NCBI GenBank assembly: GCA_963930655.1
Contig: OZ005601.1
Location: 16,174,001-16,238,000 of the forward strand
Direction: 5' to 3'
Source: Myrica gale
Taxonomy: Eukaryota; Streptophyta; Magnoliopsida; Fagales; Myricaceae
Length of the DNA stretch: 64,000 nucleotides
Part shown: piece by piece, positions 58,600 through 64,000 of the stretch
Numbering within the stretch: the stretch's first letter is position 1
How the letters are laid out: every line of letters begins with the position of its first letter
The notes under the pieces: generated by a model
The model's input: the letters and a program-made list of their open reading frames with translations, nothing else
What the model was told of the DNA's origin: nothing
The model's database searches: none
Made by a program: the position numbers and the translations under genes

Positions 58600-58830
58600 A
58601 CCAGCTAAAACACGATCAATGACCTTCTTTGCACAAATATCATAGCAGGTCCTCCGGCGTTCACCGATAAACCACCCCGGAAATCCGGATTCAGAGAGAA
58701 ATGGAGGGCCCTGCTACCGCGAAGCCCGGGATCGCCGCCGCAGCATGGCTTCTGCCTCAGGACCAATCGGGGCCGTTCCCGCTCGCTCTTAGAATCACAA
58801 GCAGTTGATCTCGCCATTTCTTTCCGCTCC
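58600..58830 (-). other. GC-rich leader-like piece inside the Pack-type hAT
   Basis: On the minus strand this reads like a 5' leader or first exon: GC-rich, CT- and CG-containing, with a 70-codon frame starting MARSTACDSKSERERPR. It lies about 0.7 kb upstream of the tubby-like exon on the same strand and may be that gene's captured 5' untranslated exon. I do not recognise the frame as a protein family. Confidence 0.35.
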
Positions 58831-59071
58831 CTCTAACGAATAACATCATCTACTCACAATGGGATGGGGGGGATTTGGTGGAAGATGAAAAAAAAAGGGA
58901 AACCCGGTTCCCGGTGCCGGGGAACCCGGGAACCGGGAATACCCCCGGGTTTCCACCAAAATGAGGCACCGACACCTACACCGGTTTCCCGGTCCCCCGG
59001 GTTCTCGGTGCCGGTGCCGGGGCCGGTGCCACCGGAATTTTCCGGTGGCACTGAACAGCCCTAGCTCAAAC

Positions 59072-59690
59072 AACTGATTTGAATTTTGAATTGGTTTTGA
59101 ACTGAGACAGTTAACATTGGCTACCTCTGCCAACCATGTCTAAGATGGATCTGTTAGAGGGGACAATTTTCGAATTTTTTTGTTTATATGTTTTCAGTTC
59201 AATTAGAATTTTTTCTTACTCATACTTGATGGAAATAAACGTTAGCGTGGCAGAGTGAGGGAGCATAACGCAGGAGAAGAGGCTGATACGTGGCTCAAAA
59301 AACTTAATTTAGTCGAAAATTCGTTTAACCGCGCAACATATATGAAAAAAAATAACAAAAGCGTGTTACCATATTTTCTTACTCTCTTTTGACTTGTGTA
59401 ATTTAGGCTATGTTTATTTACTAAAATTTTACACTTCCTAAATTACAATATAATTTTTCTTTTTCCATCACATCATTACTCCTCGCTATAATAAATATTA
59501 AATATCATCTCTCTTTTCATTTTTTCACCAAATCTACTACCCTAAAATTTTAACCTCCTCAAAATTTTAACACTCAAGCACAACCTTAGTATCTTTCGTT
59601 AAGGATCATAGACCCATATACCATGTACATGATCGCTTAAGGCTCATTCTAACTATTGGTTTCTTATTTCTTCTTTTTTTTTAATGGAAA
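59072..59690. other. Continuation of unrecognised host segment and AT-rich spacer
   Basis: From 59072 the sequence interrupted by the Pack-type hAT resumes (TTTGAATTTTGAATTGG...). It soon becomes AT-rich with no coding signal. Nothing else is identifiable. Confidence 0.3.
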
Positions 59691-59840
59691 AATATATTTT
59701 TTACCCACGAATTATCATAGATTTTGCACTTTGCACCTTAAAGTATCACTTTCTAGACATTACACCCTCTAATTATCAAACTTAGACACTTTGCACCCTC
59801 TGTCAATTTTTCAAATATTTTGCACCGTCCATGCTACAAT
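59690..59840. repeat. TTTGCACC-type repeat, possible half of a fold-back element
   Basis: A series of ACTTTGCACC(CT)/ATTACACCCTCTAATTATCA blocks resembles the arm of a Mutator-like fold-back such as that at 54427. The opposite arm is not present, and the piece abuts the LINE fragment. Annotated as a one-armed relic only. Confidence 0.35.
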
Positions 59841-59844
59841 AATA

Positions 59845-60451
59845 GCCCGAAAAAATCTTCTGGACAGCCATTAACAATCACATAAAACCTCACCGTCGAG
59901 ATGCAAAAAGAGATCCACCTACACCATTTTTCATTGAAACCACATCTGCGGAGAAGGTACAAAAGGAACTTTCATTTTACATGATCATAGGCTTTCTGCA
60001 CATCCAACTTGCAAAGCATTCCCGGCACCCCAGATCTTAACCTCGAATCGATGCATTCATTAGCAAAGAGCACCGAGTCCAGAATTTGTCTCCCCCTGAC
60101 AAAAGCATTCTGAGGGGGTGAAATAATATTGTCAAGAACAAGCTTCAGCCTATTAGCCAACACCTTGGCTAAGATCTTATAAACGCTCCCCACCAAACTG
60201 ATAGGACGAAAATCCTTAAGATCAACCGCCCCCGGCTTCTTAGGAATGAGGACAATAAAAGAAGAGTTCAGGCTCCGAACAAACCTCTCATCCCTAGCAA
60301 ACTCATTAAACATTGCCATAACATTCATCATAATAATCTCCCAACAAGCTTGAAAGAAAGCCAATGAAAACTCATCCGGGCCAGGAGCCTTGTATCCATT
60401 AAGACTATGAACTACCCTAGTCACCTCCTCCACATCAAAAGCCTCTCAATC
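59845..60451 (-). pseudogene. LINE (non-LTR) reverse transcriptase fragment, cut by an LTR
   Basis: On the minus strand the frame 60433-59972 holds RT signature blocks in order: [19 protein letters not shown], then [20 protein letters not shown] and [37 protein letters not shown] and [12 protein letters not shown] follow. It continues past 59972 as [14 protein letters not shown]...[17 protein letters not shown] down to about 59850. This covers only fingers/palm motifs 1 to about 4; the FxDD motif and endonuclease are missing. At 60452 it is interrupted by a giant LTR (upstream flank CAATC, 60447-60451), so the N-terminal side should continue beyond the window. Confidence 0.88.
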
Positions 60452-63400
60452 TGTGAGACCCCGTTTATCTTTTTTGGTATTTCCTATGTATTAGTTTTAA
60501 TTTAAATTATGGGGCCATATTTTTGGCCAATGTATGACCTAAGCTTAATGTTTATGGTACATTAACTTATTATGAATTTTTATTTCAAGAATTTTCTTTA
60601 AATAATTTCTTTTTCATTGTGGAAGTTTTTAGTGCAAGTTTAAATTCTATTTTTCCTAAGAGCCGAAACTTGCTAGGTAAGTTTCTTTTATGGACTTATA
60701 TTTTCCATTTGCTTAGTATATTCCATAATCTATGAGATTAAATTATGAAGAGAAATTGATATACCATGGCCGAAAATATCTAAGTAGAAATCATGAAATT
60801 CATGTAAGCATTTAAATACTTTTGTGTCTTTTAATAGGTAGCATTGATCATCATTATGTAGCCTTAATTTTCATTAGTCTTGAATTATCATTAGAGATAT
60901 TATATGATAAGCTACTAAATATATATATATATATAAGATAGCTTAAAAAGAATTTAATTGATAAGTGAGTGTGCTTATCACTAAGAGAGTTTTAAGATGA
61001 TAGGTTATTGTGGCTATCTTAGAGATAGGCTAGAATAATTATCTTGAGATAAGTTATCATGTTGATAAGTTAATAAGTTAGAGTGCTTATTGGAGATAAG
61101 TTAGAATACATATGTTGTGATAAGTTAAGGTAGTTTTTGATAAGAGAAGTGAAAGTAAATAAGTGAAGTGCAAAAGGTGAGAAAAGTCTAGAATTGTGTA
61201 GATCACCTGAAGGCTAAGTGAGCAAGTGAATTAGCCTTTTTCCTTGATGATCACGTGAAGAGCAAAGAAGAGATAAGATGAGAATTAAATTGAAAAGACA
61301 AGACAAGAGGAGAGAATTTTTGAAATGGTGTGATGTTCACGTGAAGGGCAAGAAGAGAGAAAAATTGAAGTGAGTTGAAAGGACAAAGCAGGGGGTTTCA
61401 CGTGAAGGGCTAAGCATAGGGGGGCAAAGAGATAAGGTGAGAGAAAAGGTGAAAGGGACAACACCTTGGTCGGCCACACATAACCAAGTTCACCCCCTTT
61501 CTTTTTCTCTCTTGTCAGCTCTTGTTATTTTCATCTTGCTTTTGTCATTGTCATAATTGAGTCCAAGTGTAATTCAACTTGCTTTCTACGCATTTTCACC
61601 CCCACTCCTTCACATTTCAATTGCTCATTTTCTTTGGCCGAATAACACTCTCATTTCAACTCTCCTTCTCTCTTTTCTCTTGACCGAAACTCACCTCTTT
61701 GGTTTAAGTCTTGCTTCCTTTCTCTTGGAACCAGAACACTTCTCTATGCTCTAGCCTTGCTTCTTCTCTTTGGTGACCGAAATCTCTCCTTAGCCTAGCT
61801 CATTTCTTCTCTCTTGGTGGCTGGAAATCTCTCTTCACTTAGCCATCTTCCCTTGACAAAAAACTCAGCTCACTCTCTTGGCCAAATCACTTCAAATTTT
61901 CAAGTCTTGCCTTGTTTCTTCAAGCAACCTTCAGCTGCTGTACATTTCTCCTTTCCCCACCATAAACCTCCATCTCAGCACCTTGAAGACACAAATCTCA
62001 GCCCTTGGAACCATTTTTAAAGGTGGAACCGAAAGTTGAAGTGTAGGGGAGGATTTTGGTGAAAACCGAGTGTTCTAGTGAAAGATAGAGGTAGATTTGA
62101 TTTTCATATGATGTTTTGGCTTGAGTTCTTTATAGTTTCTGGCCTTGGATGTTTTATTATGCTAGGTGCTCTTCTTTTAGCAAGCTTGTGTCCAATCATC
62201 AAGGTAAGGCCAAATATGGTTGTTGGTGCAAAGTGATGTTGTTGGCCGAATGACTTGTATTTGCTAGATCGGAGTTTAGATAACTTGTAGGATATAATGT
62301 GAGTTTGGAAATTGAACATGCATGCCTAAGATCCTAACTTGGTTGTTAGAAAATGTGAAGAGACGGTCTATGCATGTTAGTAATGTTTCGGGTATTACCT
62401 TGCACCACATTTGGCCGAGTTGCATGTTAAGTTTAGTATACCTATGTCATGAGCAAAATAAAGATCTTTCGAGTTGAATGTGAAGCTGGTTTGCTAGGTC
62501 TATTTGTAGCTATAAGTCACGGGTTTCGCTATGATGAAGAGAGTATGAATGCATGTGTTAAATAGCATTAAAATGTGTGGTTTATGGTGTTGGCCGAATG
62601 GTATTTTAGGTGTATTCTTGCTCTTGAGCCATGATTTGTAGAATCTAGGTTGTGAACCTGAGAACGGAGGATGGGAATACATTGGAGATGAATTTTGGTT
62701 TCAAAAACACTTGTAAATGATGCATGGCTGAATGATGTAGAGAAGGAAACCCTAATGGCCAAACGATTAGTAATTTAAAATGTAATTGCATGTGAGATAT
62801 AAGTAAAATTAATATTATGGCTGAATGAGTTAGAGTTTAAAAACCTATATTTAATGTTAAGAGAAATCTTGCAAGTTAGATAAGCATAAATGATGGAGCT
62901 TAGACCTCGGGTTGGTATTTGTTAGGGTAATTAGCAAAGCTTGGAATTTTGGTACCATTAAATTGCTACTTTTGGAGTTAGATGCTATTAGGATATGTTG
63001 ATTTGCTAAATACTTTTTCAAATGTTTTATGTAAGTTTTCTAAAGTAAACCTTTGAAAATAATATAGTATTTTAAGAAATGTATTTTTGGGGAAAAACCG
63101 AGCTATATACGAGTATTTATCTTGTATGCTTATATACTTAATTTCTAGTAACTAAGAGGTGTTTGAATCGCTTGTAGGCGATCTTCGTACCATTATTCAT
63201 AATCAAGGAGACCGAGGTAAGTGAAAGTAAGTGTGTAAGTAAGCTTACATTTTTCAAAACTGGAATGACACGCTGCATAAATTCATGAACAAGCATGATA
63301 TTTCAAGCAAGCATGGCATGACATGAGCATTGCATGATTTTCTAAAGTGATTTTTATGCAATGTCATATGGAAATTTTTATGGAATGACGAATTAAGTTA

Positions 63401-64000
63401 AGGGGCTCTGGTCGGTACCGTACCATCATCATGGACTTCCATACCGAAGGACGAATGCGAGAAGGTTGGGTGAATCCTAAGAGGCTGTGCAAACCACACT
63501 GAAGGACAATGAGAAGGTGTTGGCCTCCAAGTGTCGTGTCTAGCTATCAGGCCTGGGGCAACTATGGGCTAGCTCGACCAAATGAAAAGTCCCCAAGGGT
63601 AAGTGAGACGGTTTCGATGGGAACGCACAATCCGGACTCCAGGGGTTAAATGGAGCGTAAGTAGCCCACAAGTTATGAAAGAAATGTTTTCAAGAGCCAA
63701 TGGCCAATTTCAAGAACAAGATTATGTCTATGAGCAAGAACATATGCATAACCATGACATGCATGTGCATCATGAATTATGATTTCTATTGTTAAGCAAG
63801 TCCAAGTTAAGATCATGTTTTAAAGCTATGTTTTTCCCTTACTGAGTCTTTTTGACTCACGTTTTTTTTTTAAATTGTGTCATTCCAGATGCCTCAGGTG
63901 AAGGAAGTCAGGAGGACTACCTGACTTAGAAGAAAGATTATTTCTATGTTTTGTTGTGTGACTTGATCGATGAGACCCGTCACTTGTTCAAGTGTTAAAC
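60452..64000 (+). mobile_element. Giant gypsy LTR (Tekay/Del-like), continues past the window
   Basis: It starts TGTGAGACCCCGTTTATC and is collinear over its whole visible length with the solo LTR at 34826-38727. Shared landmarks: GGGGCCATATTTTTGGCCAA; GGCCGAA blocks; GGTCGGTACCGTACCATCA (63409-63427); TTACTGAGTCTTTTTGACTC (63839-63858); and CAGATGCCTCAGGTGAAG near the end. By that comparison about 0.25 kb of LTR remains beyond 64000. Whether it is solo or the 5' LTR of a complete element cannot be seen here. It is inserted in the LINE fragment. Confidence 0.85.

Larger units (their letters stand above)
55758..59063. mobile_element. Pack-type hAT carrying fragments of two genes, 8-bp TSD GCTCAAAC
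   Basis: Termini are perfect inverted repeats, TAGGGCTGT (55758-55766) and ACAGCCCTA (59055-59063). The flanks are a perfect 8-bp duplication GCTCAAAC (55750-55757 and 59064-59071), the hAT hallmark. Subterminal regions (55772-55915 and 58900-59045) carry CCGGT and CACCTACACC repeats. The interior has no transposase. Instead it holds a WD40-gene exon (56379-56469) and a tubby-like F-box exon (57534-57932), both on the minus strand with splice-like borders and intron-like flanks. Capture was therefore from genomic DNA. Such a non-autonomous element would need transposase from a related hAT. Confidence 0.92.

Overview
The window is nuclear DNA from a eudicot plant. It is AT-rich and built almost entirely of nested, decaying transposable elements with plant-type enzymes: Ty1-copia, Ty3-gypsy, CACTA, hAT, Mutator-like fold-backs and a LINE. 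The few gene remains are plant families: a PLS-type PPR, an MA3-domain translation factor, a tubby-like F-box protein and a WD40 protein. I see no intact host gene and no convincing tRNA, rRNA or CRISPR array. The pattern suggests a gene-poor, heterochromatin-like region. I cannot name the species.

Layout. 1-13.4 kb: an old LTR/primer-site relic, a Mutator-like fold-back (3039-4030), then a decayed CACTA transposon with TNP2 C-terminal and Ptta/En-Spm remains. The CACTA ends in a clear terminal repeat at 13370 and is interrupted by a 3.2-kb solo LTR (9687-12910, TSD GAATG). 13.4-18.4 kb: LTR-like debris, a GC-rich fold-back (15331-16239, 9-bp TSD), a PPR pseudogene and a small minisatellite. 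18.4-25.9 kb: a minus-strand Ty3-gypsy pol relic containing a probable solo LTR (20902-24067). That LTR contains a hAT transposon (21485-23448), which in turn contains two Mutator-like fold-backs, giving four levels of nesting. 25.9-40.4 kb: a copia 3' end, then a plus-strand gypsy pol split by a solo LTR (27892-29111) and a CCGG-rich hAT (30259-33419), followed by LTR-like sequence holding a giant solo LTR (34826-38727).

40.4-50.5 kb: a copia LTR split by an 8.8-kb SIRE-type copia element on the minus strand (41104-49882, TSD AATAT). This element has an env-position ORF but has lost its primer site and gag start. 51.1-53.1 kb: an MA3-domain gene relic split by another LTR. 53.3-60.4 kb: a reversed gypsy LTR piece, a 400-bp fold-back, and an unrecognised exon-like segment split by two hAT elements. 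The larger hAT (55758-59063) carries exons of two unrelated genes (WD40 and tubby-like F-box) with splice sites, so it is a Pack-type hAT. A LINE reverse transcriptase piece follows. 60.45 kb to the end: a third giant LTR that runs out of the window.

The nesting order gives relative ages. Gypsy, CACTA, LINE and gene relics are the oldest substrates; copia and gypsy LTRs landed in them; hAT and Mutator-like elements are among the last arrivals. Many insertions still show target-site duplications, which is the strongest evidence here. The main biological interest is gene-fragment capture by the hAT and the nested architecture. I found no functional host gene system.
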